NCBI RefSeq assembly: GCF_003429105.1
Contig: NZ_QVTD01000018.1
Coordinates: 1 to 41,218, forward strand
Direction of reading: 5' to 3'
Length of the DNA stretch: 41,218 nt
Source: Peribacillus glennii
GTDB taxonomy: Bacteria; Bacillota; Bacilli; Bacillales; DSM-1321
This document shows positions 33,971 through 41,218 of this stretch, one piece after another. The notes under the pieces are model-generated. The model was not told the origin of the DNA, ran no database searches, and was given only the letters and a program-made list of their open reading frames with translations. The position numbers were made by a program, and so were the translations under genes. Numbering within the stretch: the first letter of the stretch is position 1; every line of letters begins with the position of its first letter.

Positions 33971-35266
33971 TTGGAAAATAAAACTCAAAGCAACATGGAA
34001 GAATCTACACTGTTGTCTAAGAAGGTCTCAAGAAGAAATATACTTAAAACGGCCGGGGCCGGCAGTGTCGGGATGTTAATTGGTGCTACAGGAATCGGAG
34101 GCCTGCTGTCTTTATCCGATACAAAGATAACAAAAGGCGAAACCATGAAGGATAAAATTCCTTTCTATGGCAAGCATCAGGCCGGAATCGCGACGGAAGC
34201 ACAACACCATATCTATTTTGCCTCCCTTAATCTAACGGTTGATAACCGGAAAGAGCTAATTCAGTTATTCAGGGACTGGACGGAAGCATCTGCCGCCATG
34301 ACTGAAGGGAAAGCAGTCGGCGACCATGCAGGCAATCCATTCCTGCCCCCCAAGGATACTGGGGAGGCGGCCGGTCTTGCTGCCTCGAACTTGACAATCA
34401 CATTTGGTGTCGGGCCGGGATTGTTTGAAAAAGACGGGAATGACCGATTCGGTCTACGGAATAAAAAGCCGAAGGAATTGAAGGAACTTCCAAAATTCCC
34501 GCTCGATTCATTGGAAGAGAAATGGAGCGGCGGGGACATTTGCATACAAGCATGTGCCGATGATCTTCAAGTAGCTTTTCATGCAGTCAGAAACCTGGTG
34601 AGAATTGCCCGCGGAAAAGCCGTGATGCACTGGACCCAATCCGGATTCCAACGCACAAAACAGGCTGACACCAAAAAAGAAACGCCAAGGAATTTATTCG
34701 GCTTTAAAGACGGCACGGTCAATCCAAACACTAATAATGGAAAAGAAATGGACCAACAGGTTTGGGTTCAGTCTGGAGACGGCCCCGGGTGGCTTGCCGG
34801 CGGGACCTATATGGTGGTCAGGCGGATCCAGATGTTTATCGAAGTCTGGGACCGTACAGCCTTGCGGGAACAGGAGAATACATTCGGAAGGCACCGGGAC
34901 AGCGGAGCGCCGATCGGGCAAAAAAACGAGTTTGATTCCCCGGATTATAATAAGAAGGATGCAAACGGCCAGCTTGCCATTCCGATTGATTCCCATATGC
35001 GTCTGGCGAATGGCGATGGGTCACAGCAAATTCTGCGTCGTGCCTATTCATATGCGGATGGAATGGATCCTGAAACAGGGAGTTTTGATGCCGGGTTGTT
35101 ATTTATCTGTTTCCAGCGTAATCCGGAAAAGCAATTTATCCCGATGCAGCACAGGTTGGCTAAGATGGACAAGTTGAATGAATATACCGTCCATAAGGGC
35201 AGCGCCATTTTTGCTTGCCTGCCTGGAACGAAAAAAGGCGGTTATATCGGAGAGACACTTTTTTGA
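33971..35266 (+). CDS. efeB: Dye-decolorizing heme peroxidase EfeB (Tat-exported)
   Basis: DyP-type peroxidase exported folded through Tat, thought to oxidise ferrous iron for EfeU. The 431-residue protein has the Tat motif S-R-R-N-I-L-K at about 20-26, then a hydrophobic stretch. The distal motif is GFKDGTVNPN (GxxDG), and FGRHRDSGAPIG carries the proximal-side His region. Start is TTG at 33971, immediately after the efeO stop, with GGGGG nine bases before. B. subtilis YwbN is the counterpart and uses its own TatAyCy; no tat genes lie in this window. Confidence 0.93.
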   Translation: MENKTQSNMEESTLLSKKVSRRNILKTAGAGSVGMLIGATGIGGLLSLSDTKITKGETMKDKIPFYGKHQAGIATEAQHHIYFASLNLTVDNRKELIQLFRDWTEASAAMTEGKAVGDHAGNPFLPPKDTGEAAGLAASNLTITFGVGPGLFEKDGNDRFGLRNKKPKELKELPKFPLDSLEEKWSGGDICIQACADDLQVAFHAVRNLVRIARGKAVMHWTQSGFQRTKQADTKKETPRNLFGFKDGTVNPNTNNGKEMDQQVWVQSGDGPGWLAGGTYMVVRRIQMFIEVWDRTALREQENTFGRHRDSGAPIGQKNEFDSPDYNKKDANGQLAIPIDSHMRLANGDGSQQILRRAYSYADGMDPETGSFDAGLLFICFQRNPEKQFIPMQHRLAKMDKLNEYTVHKGSAIFACLPGTKKGGYIGETLF

Positions 35267-35305
35267 TGAACGTGTCCTCTTTTTTCTTAGGGAGAGGTTA
35301 ATGAT

Positions 35306-37072
35306 ATGCTCGCAATAAAAAGAAATTATTTTGGAGTCTGGATGCTGGCTTTATTACTTGTGTTTTCATTTTATTTTCCCCATGCACAAGCGGCTGAGAA
35401 CCATGATGAACTGTTCGTTTATATCGGCGACAGCTTAATGAAAGCAAAAAAAGGGGACCTGGAAGCTGTTTCGAAGAATATGCAGTCGTTTGAAACAGAA
35501 TGGAATTCAGTGAAAGAATCGGACAGCAAACAAGCGGCATTTGTTGACGAAAGGGTTAAGGCTTTAAAGGAAGCATTACATGATGGCAAGGCAGAACCGA
35601 AGAAAGTGAATGCACTTCTTTCTGCCTTGTCCAGTTCCGTTGTCCAATACGATCAAGAACAAAACCCGGCTGACAAGAAAAAAGATAAAGCACGTGTCAA
35701 GGCCCTGGTCCCGTTGCTTGATGAGATGGAAATGACCATTTCAGATGAGGAGTTTTCAAAAGCAAAGAGCGAGTATGCCACTTTACTGAACTCTTGGACG
35801 GGAGTCGAAAAAATTGTTCGCGAGGAAAGTGTCGTTTCCTATGGGGAAATAGAAAAATACATGGCTTTCATCCGTATTGGGATTACGCAAGAACCGGCCG
35901 ATAAGGAAAAAGCGTTAACGAATCTAACAAATTTAAAGAATTCGATAAATGATTTTCTTACTGGAAAAGTGAAAAAAGGCGAAAAATCAAGCTATACACT
36001 AACAGACGTAACACAGCTTTTAACAGAGAGTGCAGACGGCATAAAAGATAACGACTTAAACCTTGCGAAAAGTAGTTTGAATAAAATCCTAAATATCTGG
36101 CCGATGGTCGAAGGTGACGTACAGACACGTGATTCCATATTGTACAGTGATATGGAAACGAAAATTCCTGCCGCAATTTCCCTGCTGGAATCAAAAAAGA
36201 CCGATACGGATAAAGCCGGGAATATTGTGAAGGATTTAAACAGGCGTCTTCTGCCACTGACGGAGAAAACAAGCTATTCCATCTGGGATGCCGCCCTTAT
36301 CTTGCTGCGCGAAGGGTTGGAGGCCTTGTTGATTGTTGCCACGCTATTATCGTTCCTTAAGAAGGTCAACCATGGTGACAAGCAAAAATGGATTTGGTTT
36401 GGAGTCGGGGCAGGGCTTTTATTAAGTACGATATTGGCGGTCATTATCAATATAGTGTTTTCGAAAATCACTGCCGCGTCCAGCCGGGAATATATTGAAG
36501 GCATAACCGGAATTGCTGCGGTTCTCATGATGATTACAGTAGGAGCATGGCTTCACAATAAATCCGCTATCGGAAACTGGAACCAATATATTAACAGGCA
36601 AATGGGGCAGGCTATTGCCAAGGGAAGTTTGGTATCGTTTGCGTTTATCAGTTTTCTCTCGATATTCAGGGAAGGTGCAGAAACCATCATTTTCTATGCC
36701 GGAATGGCCCCGTACATGAGTATGAACCAGCTTCTCATTGGAGTAGCGGTCGCTTTTGTCATATTGGTGATTGTAGGATATGTGATTATCAAATACAGTG
36801 TGAAGCTTCCTATCTCGTTATTCTTCTTGATTGCAACATTATTGATTTATGCCTTATCTTTTAAAATACTTGGAATTAGCCTCCATTCGCTTCAGGTTTC
36901 ACAAGTCATCGCCACCCATACGATACATTCTATCCCTTTCATCGAGTGGATTGGGCTGTATCCTACATGGGAAACAATTGTACCGCAAGTCGTTCTGTTG
37001 TTGATCATAATTGCAACAACATATTGGATAAAAATAAACAATCAATCCAGAATTAAAGGAGTTCCTCAATGA
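35306..37072 (+). CDS. efeU: Iron permease EfeU (FTR1 family) with large N-terminal outer domain
   Basis: Iron channel/permease of 588 residues. A signal peptide (LALLLVFSFYFPHAQAA) leads into a roughly 290-residue helical extracytoplasmic region. The FTR1 domain follows, with seven helices and two REGxE iron motifs: LREGLEALLIV and FREGAETIIFY. GGAGAGG precedes ATG 35306. Here efeU comes last (efeO-efeB-efeU), whereas B. subtilis has efeU first. All three lie under the Fur-controlled promoter. Confidence 0.93.
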   Translation: MLAIKRNYFGVWMLALLLVFSFYFPHAQAAENHDELFVYIGDSLMKAKKGDLEAVSKNMQSFETEWNSVKESDSKQAAFVDERVKALKEALHDGKAEPKKVNALLSALSSSVVQYDQEQNPADKKKDKARVKALVPLLDEMEMTISDEEFSKAKSEYATLLNSWTGVEKIVREESVVSYGEIEKYMAFIRIGITQEPADKEKALTNLTNLKNSINDFLTGKVKKGEKSSYTLTDVTQLLTESADGIKDNDLNLAKSSLNKILNIWPMVEGDVQTRDSILYSDMETKIPAAISLLESKKTDTDKAGNIVKDLNRRLLPLTEKTSYSIWDAALILLREGLEALLIVATLLSFLKKVNHGDKQKWIWFGVGAGLLLSTILAVIINIVFSKITAASSREYIEGITGIAAVLMMITVGAWLHNKSAIGNWNQYINRQMGQAIAKGSLVSFAFISFLSIFREGAETIIFYAGMAPYMSMNQLLIGVAVAFVILVIVGYVIIKYSVKLPISLFFLIATLLIYALSFKILGISLHSLQVSQVIATHTIHSIPFIEWIGLYPTWETIVPQVVLLLIIIATTYWIKINNQSRIKGVPQ

Positions 37073-37084
37073 GGGCTCTTTTTT
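37062..37084 (+). terminator. efe operon terminator
   Basis: Stem GAGTTCCTC/GAGGGCTC with one bulge, overlapping the efeU stop codon, then TTTTTT. Confidence 0.75.
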
Positions 37085-37224
37085 ATAATTATTATAAATA
37101 AATATTGATTGTAATCTTAAAAGTTGTATAATATACCTATAAAGAAAATTACAAAGAAAATTAATATAAAGTTTGTTGTGATCTACAAATTGCCGCACTA
37201 AATATACAGTCGGGGGGAAACAAG

Positions 37225-37344
37225 ATGCAAACAAAGGTATGTAACGCATGCGGAAAACCAATGAAGAAATTAAAGCATTCCATTCTTTGTGACTGTGGGC
37301 CCAGAATCTTAACGGACCGCCACGCTGTAAAAGAAAAGAAATGA
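37225..37344 (+). CDS. 39-residue zinc-ribbon-like mini-protein
   Basis: MQTKVCNACGKPMKKLKHSI... with C-x-x-C (6/9) and C-x-C (22/24), basic, ending TDRHAVKEKK. GGGGGG is correctly spaced before the ATG and a terminator follows, so it is probably a real gene. It shares the Cys-pair plan with the YhfH-like genes at 21.3-21.9 kb but little other sequence. Function unknown. Confidence 0.68.
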   Translation: MQTKVCNACGKPMKKLKHSILCDCGPRILTDRHAVKEKK

Positions 37345-37404
37345 ATGGATCCAAATAAGCCAGACAATCTTTAAGCAATCGTTCAATAATAAATGTTTTA
37401 AGGT

Positions 37405-37442
37405 AACCGATTTCCCATAACCATTGGAAGATCGGTTTTTTA
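37405..37442 (+). terminator. Terminator of the mini-protein gene
   Basis: AACCGA/TCGGTT outer stem with TTCC/GGAA inside, T-run TTTTTT. Confidence 0.75.
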
Positions 37443-37534
37443 TTTTTCAGAACACAGATTAAGAGCGCCGTTTTCTCGCCTGTGAGACCGCACATACTAT
37501 GGGCCAAAATTTGCCTCTGTTTTCGCCTTTAAAA

Positions 37535-37556
37535 AAACTCGCCAACCGGCGAGTTT
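37535..37556 (-). terminator. Second terminator downstream of the csbD-like gene
   Basis: 9-bp stem AAACTCGCC/GGCGAGTTT, AACC loop; T-run on the minus strand. Confidence 0.65.
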
Positions 37557-37590
37557 CTAGTTTCCTGGAATACAGCTTATAACCTTCTAA

Positions 37591-37621
37591 AAATAAAAAC
37601 TGCCCAATAAAAATGGGCAGT
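37591..37621 (-). terminator. Terminator of the csbD-like gene
   Basis: ACTGCCCA/TGGGCAGT stem; on the minus strand followed by TTTTTATTTTTA. Confidence 0.82.
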
Positions 37622-37638
37622 CTTTAGATAGTTGTCTA

Positions 37639-37803
37639 TTAATCCTTAAGCTTGTTGATACCATCCTGCATACGGCCTTTTAATTTATCCATTTTCCCCT
37701 CGGCTTGAAGCCCAGGGTCGCCTTTCGCATTTCCTGCCTGATCTTTTGCTTCACCTTTGACTTTGTTGACCGTGCTTTTTACCTTATCAGAAAAATCGCC
37801 CAT
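37639..37803 (-). CDS. CsbD-family stress protein
   Basis: 54-residue very hydrophilic protein MGDFSDKVKSTVNKVKGEAKDQ... with the family's K-x-K-G-E-A-K-D-Q-A-G-N and KGDPGLQAEGKMDKLKGRMQ pattern. CsbD-like proteins are general-stress proteins, SigB-controlled in B. subtilis; their function is unknown. Two adjacent ATGs (37806, 37803) follow AAGGAGG; the second has better spacing. Ends with two successive terminators. Confidence 0.85.
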   Translation of the reverse strand: MGDFSDKVKSTVNKVKGEAKDQAGNAKGDPGLQAEGKMDKLKGRMQDGINKLKD

Positions 37804-37891
37804 CATGCTTCCTCCTTTTCAGGTTGTATATATAACATGTACCCGATATCCAGAAGGATAAACGCCATTTGGATAAGAGTTGAAGTTGTTG

Positions 37892-38647
37892 TTAAGATGC
37901 AAGGCTGTCCTTGTTCTTACTATTGATAAACGCGATGGCTGCTTCGATGATTATATCACGGTCATAATCCAGTGATGCGACATGGTATGAATTATTAAGG
38001 GGAACCATGCTTTTCACCTTTGAGGAGACCAGATGGAAGATCTCATAAGAACATTCGTGCGGGACAACATGATCTTCTGGGGAATGGAATAGCAAAATGG
38101 GTGATTTCACTTTTTGCAATGATCCTCTGGTGGACTCCATCAAGGAAAGCAGCTGATGAATGGCGTTAATAGGAACCTGAGTGTAAGTGATTTCTACAGC
38201 GTCCGGATCTTTAATATCAGGTTTGCCTTCAGGAATGAACCTTGGGGCAGTGAGATGCCTGTAGTGTTCATAATCCGGCACATTTAATGCCGCATTTATG
38301 GTCATAACCCCATCGCAATCAACTTTTCCGGCAAGGTCAAGCGCCAAAGCTCCGCCCATGGATTGTCCGATGACAAACACTTTGCTGCAAGTTTGTTTTA
38401 ACAGGAGAAATCCGTCTTCCACATCTTTGATCCAATCGTGATAGTTGCACGATTCCATTTCTTCAAGAGTGGTGCCATGGCCTTTCAATCTTATGGAGTT
38501 TACAGTAAAACCATGTTCTGCAAATTTCCGGCCTAGATATTCCACGCTTTGCGGAGTACCGTTAAACCCATGGCAAATTAAAATACCGGTAGAATTTCCT
38601 TCAAGGTAATAGGATTCAGCTCCGGGAATGACAGTTGTGTTGTTCAT
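37892..38647 (-). CDS. Alpha/beta-hydrolase, carboxylesterase/monoglyceride-lipase type
   Basis: Cytosolic serine hydrolase of 251 residues similar to Bacillus carboxylesterase Est/YvaK. The catalytic set is visible: oxyanion motif HGFNGTP, nucleophile elbow G-Q-S-M-G-G (Ser about 93), acid in HSPEDHVVP, and His in NSYHVASLDYD. Start is ATG 38647 (MNNTTVIPG) after AAAGGAG; an upstream in-frame codon at 38716 adds a stretch without a site. Natural substrate unknown, likely medium-chain glycerides or esters. Confidence 0.9.
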   Translation of the reverse strand: MNNTTVIPGAESYYLEGNSTGILICHGFNGTPQSVEYLGRKFAEHGFTVNSIRLKGHGTTLEEMESCNYHDWIKDVEDGFLLLKQTCSKVFVIGQSMGGALALDLAGKVDCDGVMTINAALNVPDYEHYRHLTAPRFIPEGKPDIKDPDAVEITYTQVPINAIHQLLSLMESTRGSLQKVKSPILLFHSPEDHVVPHECSYEIFHLVSSKVKSMVPLNNSYHVASLDYDRDIIIEAAIAFINSKNKDSLAS

Positions 38648-38868
38648 TTTTAACGTTCTCCTTTCAACAAGTTCTGTCAAGTAAAGCAAATGAAATGACG
38701 CAAGAGCTGCCAACAATGTTTGTTTGCTATGAAGTCAGGGAGTCAATATTCCTTGTTAAATCTTTATCTAAATTAATCCTATAAATTTACTTGGTTTTAT
38801 GCTATCATGGCGTATGTCCACATGTCAATCGATAAAAGACAGAAATCTCCTCTGTGAAAAAAGAAAAG

Positions 38869-38898
38869 TGTCAAAAGGGGGTCCGACCCCTTTTGACA
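38869..38898. repeat. REP-like palindrome, possibly acting as terminator
   Basis: 12-bp perfect arms TGTCAAAAGGGG/CCCCTTTTGACA around GTCCGA. It lies 40 nt past the stop of the minus-strand esterase operon, and on the minus strand it is followed by CACTTTTCTTTTTT. The same class of GGGGTC..GACCCC element occurs at 31336-31378. Confidence 0.72.
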
Positions 38899-38937
38899 TA
38901 TCTTGCGAAAGATCATTATCATAGCCGACGGGAAAAG

Positions 38938-40203
38938 CTAGAACACTGTCTCATAAAGATTCAGTGGGGTAAGGGCATGGCTTTTATCGATGAAAACAAA
39001 CGCATCATAACGTTCTGATATTACAGAAGGGACATAATTGCCAAGATGCTCGTATTCAGGATTGTAAACAACGCCGATCGCACGATGTCCAATAATCGAG
39101 GAGAACAGATGGCGGTTTCCTTGATCGAAGAATAACATTTTGTCAAAATCACCTGTTCGATGCAGGACATCTTCCCAGCTTCCAAGCTTTGCTTGTGGAA
39201 CTGTTTTTTCCTCAAGGTTGACTCCCCATTCATCAGCGGCGATAACAGTTCCGCTATGGGTACCGAATCCTACAATATATACATCCTCAGGCCTGTTTTG
39301 CTCCCGAAGGACCTGTCCGACATTTATCAATCCTTGATTGGCCATATCAGTTGCCCGTGCATCTCCCACATGTGTATTGTGTTCCCAAACAATGACCTTC
39401 GAATCAGAACCGTAAAAATCCATCACTTCATTTAACGCCTCTACCATATGCAAATCGCGGATGTTCCAGGACTTTTCGTCATTAAAAATCATTGTGCTAT
39501 AGTATCGTTCAGCATTTGCCGTAACAAGTGCATTTACTTTGATATCAAGAATGCTTTCTTCTTCATATTGATATAGGTCCCTGCTTTCACTGATCCGTTG
39601 CAACAGTTTCGTAACTTCTTCCACGCAGCCCTCTGAATAAACCGCAGAGGATATTGCATATTTTTCATGGTTACGGTTGAACGGTTCAAAACAAGAAAAA
39701 GCTTTTCTTGCCAAAGACAGGTCGGGGGAGTTCGTCTTTTCAAGGTGGCGCACCACTTCCTCCATGGATTCCCACAAGCTGTACACGTCAATACCGTAAA
39801 ATCCAACTTTTGGGGTGCCTGAATATGAGCGGTTATGGTCTTTTAACCATTCAGCGAATCCGGCAATTTCTTCATTAGCCCACATCCAGGTAGGCCAGCG
39901 GTTGAATGACTTCAGAACTTCTTTTGCCGTTTTTGTTTCTGTATCATAACCTTTAATATAGCCATTTAGTTTTTGGCTTGCCGGCCAATCCCCCTCAACA
40001 GCGATAATAGAGAAGCCTTTGTCCTGAATCAGCTTTTTTGATAATTCAGCGCGGACCTGGTAAAACTCTGACGTGCCATGCGAGGCTTCCCCTAAAAGGA
40101 CTAATCTTGCATCGCCAATCTTATCGACCAGCACATCTAAATCGTCATTATCCCTTAATGGAACAGAATGCTCCCGCACACTGTCAGCGAGTTTTTTAAG
40201 CAT
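38938..40203 (-). CDS. Erythromycin-esterase-family protein
   Basis: 421-residue protein of the Ere/succinoglycan-biosynthesis regulator superfamily. It shows the conserved LLGEASHGTSEFY (Glu and His), VEGDWPAS, VIVWEHNTHVGDARATDM and GTHSGTVIAA motifs. True Ere enzymes open macrolide rings. Chromosomal Bacillus homologues are diverse and several do not act on erythromycin, so resistance should not be assumed. Start ATG 40203 follows AAAGGATG and lies 13 nt after the upstream gene; longer in-frame starts overlap that gene. Third gene of a minus-strand operon. Confidence 0.88.
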   Translation of the reverse strand: MLKKLADSVREHSVPLRDNDDLDVLVDKIGDARLVLLGEASHGTSEFYQVRAELSKKLIQDKGFSIIAVEGDWPASQKLNGYIKGYDTETKTAKEVLKSFNRWPTWMWANEEIAGFAEWLKDHNRSYSGTPKVGFYGIDVYSLWESMEEVVRHLEKTNSPDLSLARKAFSCFEPFNRNHEKYAISSAVYSEGCVEEVTKLLQRISESRDLYQYEEESILDIKVNALVTANAERYYSTMIFNDEKSWNIRDLHMVEALNEVMDFYGSDSKVIVWEHNTHVGDARATDMANQGLINVGQVLREQNRPEDVYIVGFGTHSGTVIAADEWGVNLEEKTVPQAKLGSWEDVLHRTGDFDKMLFFDQGNRHLFSSIIGHRAIGVVYNPEYEHLGNYVPSVISERYDAFVFIDKSHALTPLNLYETVF

Positions 40204-40216
40204 GGAAATCATCCTT

Positions 40217-40594
40217 TCATTGCTTATATTCTGCCTGATAAGAGTTGTGTCCGGCATGGACCGCCAATAATGTGTCAGCATAGCCGACCAGGCGATTAAC
40301 GAGTTCATCTGCTATGGAATAGACCAATTGGTATGCATCATCTTCATACAGGGCTGGATCATCAAAAATAATGGTTGTATTTATAAAGATTTCTTTATTG
40401 CCATACAGATTGTAGTGAATTAAGGCTTTCCCTGCGGCGGCGCCGGAGCGGGGGTCCTTGTATCCCGGAAGGAATATATACCATTCTTCGGCGGTTGCAG
40501 ACCGAAAGTTTTTTGTAAAAGCCATGCCATCGATGACATGGTCAATTTCTTTGCGCTTTTCAGGATGAATGCTTTCGATGGATTTATACCCCAT
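40217..40594 (-). CDS. Hypothetical protein of the esterase operon
   Basis: 125-residue soluble protein with an excellent site (GGAGG) before ATG 40594. Visible parts: GMAFTKNFRSATAEEWYIFLPGYKDPRSGAAAGKALIHYN, and a C-terminal helix YQLVYSIADELVNRLVGYADTLLAVHAGHN. No membrane segment. I do not recognise the family. It sits 13 nt before the erythromycin-esterase-like gene and 23 nt after the DUF1292 gene, so the three are probably co-transcribed. Confidence 0.72.
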   Translation of the reverse strand: MGYKSIESIHPEKRKEIDHVIDGMAFTKNFRSATAEEWYIFLPGYKDPRSGAAAGKALIHYNLYGNKEIFINTTIIFDDPALYEDDAYQLVYSIADELVNRLVGYADTLLAVHAGHNSYQAEYKQ

Positions 40595-40617
40595 ACATGC
40601 CTCCGTTATGCTGCTGT

Positions 40618-40872
40618 TTACTCGGCAGGGGCTGACTCAACGGCCACTTCATATGCATGTAAAATATTCTCCCTTTCAATCGGATCATCCAAACCGACCA
40701 AATATTGCTCGCCATCTTCTTCTTCCACCCTCATCAACAAAAGGTCATCACCGGAACTTAATAAGGCATAAGACTCATCTTCCACATCGAATAATGCATC
40801 TACTGCAAATTGTCTTTCCTCGCCGTCTTCTTCCTCAATAATAATGAAATCCCTGACTTGGGGAACAGTCAT
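40618..40872 (-). CDS. DUF1292-family protein
   Basis: 84-residue very acidic protein with the DUF1292 pattern: I-I-I-E-E-E-D-G-E-E-R-Q-F-A-V-D-A-L-F-D-V, Y-A-L-L, and LLMRVEEEDGEQYLVGLDDP. Members such as YrzB are small beta proteins of unknown function. Ribosome binding site AGAGGTG. First gene of the operon that continues with the hypothetical and esterase-like genes. Confidence 0.88.
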   Translation of the reverse strand: MTVPQVRDFIIIEEEDGEERQFAVDALFDVEDESYALLSSGDDLLLMRVEEEDGEQYLVGLDDPIERENILHAYEVAVESAPAE

Positions 40873-40937
40873 CTACTTTCACCTCTCTCTTTGTTTTACT
40901 TAACTTCCCCCCTGGATAAAAAAATGATTCGATAGTG

Positions 40938-40966
40938 TTGACATAATTAAAGAGAGCGTATATGAT
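40938..40966 (+). promoter_or_regulatory. rRNA operon promoter P1
   Basis: TTGACA (40938-40943), 17-bp spacer, TATGAT (40961-40966), followed by AAGTAAGTCGCT. Strong SigA promoter. Confidence 0.9.
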
Positions 40967-41037
40967 AAGTAAGTCGCTCAGATAAAGGCGGCGAATGAAA
41001 CTACAAACAGCGATGGTTCCAGAGTTTAAAAACACTA

Positions 41038-41066
41038 TTGACTTCTTTATTAAAAAGGAGTATGAT
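41038..41066 (+). promoter_or_regulatory. rRNA operon promoter P2
   Basis: TTGACT (41038-41043), 17-bp spacer, TATGAT (41061-41066), followed by TAGTAAGTCGCT. Exactly 100 bp downstream of P1, with the same discriminator/start segment repeated. Confidence 0.9.
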
Positions 41067-41218
41067 TAGTAAGTCGCTAAGAAACACAGCGACATGAAAT
41101 AATTCAGAAACTTCGCAGAAGTTGAAAACTATAATATTTCGTGTTATAGTAATAAAAGTGAGAGAAATGATAAAATTGCTCTTTGAAAACTGAACAAAAC
41201 AAAGCGCCAACGTTTTTT
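41067..41218 (+). other. 16S rRNA leader with boxA-like antitermination region
   Basis: Untranslated leader of the next rRNA operon. TGCTCTTTGAAAACTGAACA followed by AAACAAAGCGCCAACGTT (41178-41215) is the familiar Bacillus 16S leader with the boxA-like element. The 16S gene itself starts beyond the window. Confidence 0.85.

Noticed and set aside
36899..37507. 202-residue minus-strand frame over the end of efeU and the following mini-gene
   Set aside because: Antisense to conserved FTR1 sequence and crosses two terminators; composition is not protein-like.
38938..40203. Calling the Ere-like gene a macrolide-resistance gene
   Set aside because: Family membership alone does not show macrolide hydrolysis; chromosomal Bacillus members vary in activity.

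Overview
The window looks like chromosome of a mesophilic, spore-forming member of the Bacillaceae (Bacillus sensu lato). The evidence is the 5S/tRNA cluster, the sigW-rsiW and cdaA-cdaR-glmM-glmS blocks, an alpha/beta-type small acid-soluble spore protein, a Spo0E-like phosphatase, YqhV and YhfH-like proteins, and strong GGAGG ribosome binding sites throughout. It runs almost exactly from the last bases of one 23S rRNA (position 1) to the leader of another rRNA operon (tandem promoters and boxA-like leader at about 40938-41218), so it is an inter-rrn segment or a contig broken at rRNA repeats.

Layout. 1-1310: 23S tail, 5S rRNA, ten tRNA genes and a terminator. 1410-2500: arginase and a convergent Spo0E-like gene. 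2599-9872: envelope and nucleotide-signalling block, with ECF sigma factor SigW behind its own SigW-type promoter, its anti-sigma RsiW, then c-di-AMP synthase CdaA, regulator CdaR, phosphoglucosamine mutase GlmM, and GlmS preceded by a glmS self-cleaving ribozyme. 10.3-21 kb: accessory region with a CBO0543-like membrane protein, small unknown proteins, a CYP152 peroxygenase, tRNA-Leu, a zinc metallopeptidase, a LysE-type exporter, DedA, SASP, and broken genes (DUF523, 4HBT thioesterase, alkaline phosphatase). 21.3-24.2 kb: three tandem 45-residue YhfH-like zinc-ribbon genes, a lipid kinase and tRNA hydroxylase TrhO. 24.2-28.7 kb: V4R/STAS protein, potD remnant, YqhV, YtxH-like protein, and marR with a broken acetyltransferase followed by an SMR exporter. 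28.7-32.9 kb: FtsH-like protease, peptide deformylase and a 14-TM MFS exporter. 33.0-37.1 kb: Fur-controlled efeO-efeB-efeU iron uptake operon. 37.2-40.9 kb: small stress proteins, an alpha/beta esterase, and a three-gene operon ending in an erythromycin-esterase-family protein.

Genes that work together: GlmS and GlmM make glucosamine-1-phosphate for peptidoglycan, CdaA/CdaR sit in the same block and tune c-di-AMP, and SigW/RsiW answer envelope stress. EfeO, EfeB and EfeU form one iron importer behind a palindromic Fur box that overlaps the promoter. At least five genes between 12 and 28 kb are visibly decaying, so this interval appears to be under reductive drift.

I did not find a convincing wholly new defence or biosynthetic system. 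The most unusual structures are: the three YhfH-like genes, each with the same paired upstream motif at 30-31 bp spacing; a nested palindrome at 19951-20006; a REP-like repeat that supplies the C-terminus of the MFS exporter; and a probable CTG start in the FtsH paralogue.
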